A stretch of 22,381 bases of DNA from a virus. The stretch is from IMG/VR virus record IMGVR_UViG_3300037240_000232, positions 1-22,381 of that record; one strand, written 5' to 3'. Of the stretch, positions 21,837-22,381 are shown piece after piece; within the stretch, counting starts at the first letter, position 1, and each line of letters begins with the position of its first letter. The position numbers were made by a program, and so were the translations under genes. The notes beneath the pieces are model-generated. The model saw only the letters and a list, made by a program, of their open reading frames with translations, was not told the origin of the DNA and did no database searches.

Positions 21837-22381
21837 TTATTTCTTAGCGTAAAAATAGTAAGGCTTATGTCTTTTTATTTCTGAAAAGTAAGGCTTGAGT
21901 GACTTTTTTAAAAAAGCAAAATTCCATTGAGGCGTAAAGGGAAACAAATGGTATTCGCCAGCAATTTTTTTAATCATTCCGGCTTCTGCGGGAGTAATAT
22001 TTTCTAAAATTGGGAATTCAGCACCTTCCACATCCATCTTAACGTAATCAATTGCTTTAATGCCCAACTGCCCGCAAATTTCTGCCAGGGTAATTGTTTC
22101 AATAAATTGCTGAGATCCTTCTTCAATGCCTCTTATAATAGAATTGCCTCCGGAGTTAACTCCAGACCTTTTAAACGGAACTTTAGTGCTTTTAAAATAA
22201 ATTCCTTTGTTAATAGGAGTAATTTTATCCTGAAAATTATTTAACGCCATATTTTCTACTAATTTTTTATAGTTTAGCTCGTCCGGCTCAAAAGAATACA
22301 CCCTAGCTCCTTTAGATGCAGCATAAACAGAAAAAATGCCAATATGCGCTCCAATATCAAAAACTATATCACCTTTTTTTA
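21837..22381 (-). CDS. FkbM-family methyltransferase (5' end off the window)
   Basis: A minus-strand gene whose stop is at 21837-21839 and whose frame stays open to the window edge, so at least 180 residues are visible and the start is missing. The SAM-binding motif FDIGAHIGIFS begins at about residue 7 of the visible part, followed by YSFEPD (28-33) and KMDVEGAE (114-121), all hallmarks of FkbM methyltransferases, which methylate sugars or polyketides. A GTG at 22301 is not a credible start because it would remove the SAM motif. It is convergent with the lysis genes. It may be a phage gene altering surface glycans, or the first host gene if this is a prophage edge. Confidence 0.85.
   Translation of the reverse strand, partial: KKGDIVFDIGAHIGIFSVYAASKGARVYSFEPDELNYKKLVENMALNNFQDKITPINKGIYFKSTKVPFKRSGVNSGGNSIIRGIEEGSQQFIETITLAEICGQLGIKAIDYVKMDVEGAEFPILENITPAEAGMIKKIAGEYHLFPFTPQWNFAFLKKSLKPYFSEIKRHKPYYFYAKK

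Noticed and set aside
22222-22301. GTG at 22301 as the start of the FkbM gene
   Set aside because: The frame continues upstream to the window edge and encodes the essential SAM-binding motif, so the gene is simply cut by the window end.
1-22381. Alternative genetic code (TGA as Gly or Trp), as in some Patescibacteria and their phages
   Set aside because: TGA acts as the stop in ATGA junctions at 1744, 2757, 2969 and 16844 or nearby, and no in-frame TGA breaks the conserved genes.
1-22381. CRISPR array, tRNA genes, insertion sequences or a diversity-generating retroelement
   Set aside because: No regular spaced repeats, tRNA cloverleaf, transposase, reverse transcriptase or template/variable repeat pair was seen by eye.

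Overview
This window is a nearly continuous block of a tailed double-stranded DNA phage (siphovirus type, HK97 capsid fold) and reads almost entirely on the + strand. It could be a virus contig or part of a prophage. No integrase, lysogeny repressor or attachment site is visible, so the lifestyle cannot be decided. The genetic code is the standard bacterial one: TGA is a real stop in several ATGA start/stop overlaps. About half of the genes have no recognisable Shine-Dalgarno sequence and start in a T-rich context such as TTTATG, while the rest have good AGGA/GGGAG sites. This, plus the FkbM-type methyltransferase at the right edge, is compatible with a Patescibacteria (CPR) host, but the sequence does not prove a host.

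Layout. (1) 1-2972, early/replication region: a RecA-like AAA ATPase, several small unknown proteins, a winged-helix replication-initiator-like protein whose gene carries a perfect DnaA box and iteron-like repeats (candidate origin), and a LexA-like winged-helix protein. (2) 2969-4234: a ParB-domain/DNA methyltransferase fusion. (3) 4239-6301: terminase small and large subunits and a small unknown protein. (4) 6302-6455: a strong promoter followed about 50 bp later by a strong intrinsic terminator, immediately before the late genes. (5) 6456-12429, head: portal fused to a MuF domain, prohead protease, major capsid protein, a disordered Q/N/S-rich protein, a probable decoration protein and a head-tail connector. 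Hairpins in the gaps between these genes carry segments complementary to the next Shine-Dalgarno site. (6) 12435-20594, tail: HK97 gp10-like protein, tail terminator, small unknown protein, tail tube protein, a tail-assembly chaperone pair joined by a predicted -1 frameshift, a short tape measure, a hub protein, a tail-tip protein and a LamG-domain receptor-binding candidate. (7) 20606-21777, lysis: a one-TM coiled-coil protein, a T7-lysozyme-like zinc amidase and a holin-like protein. (8) A strong bidirectional terminator at 21786-21816 separates this from a minus-strand FkbM methyltransferase that runs off the right edge.

How it works together: the left genes copy, recombine and methylate the DNA, terminase packages it through the portal into the HK97-fold head, the tail module builds a short non-contractile tail of about 90 nm (from tape-measure length), and the last three genes release the virions. 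The late genes 6456-21777 are closely packed between a promoter/terminator pair on the left and a terminator on the right, consistent with one long late transcript. The most notable signals are the frameshift site with its 12-bp stem, the promoter-leader-terminator before the late operon, the candidate origin inside the initiator gene, and the hairpins that may mask Shine-Dalgarno sites between head genes.
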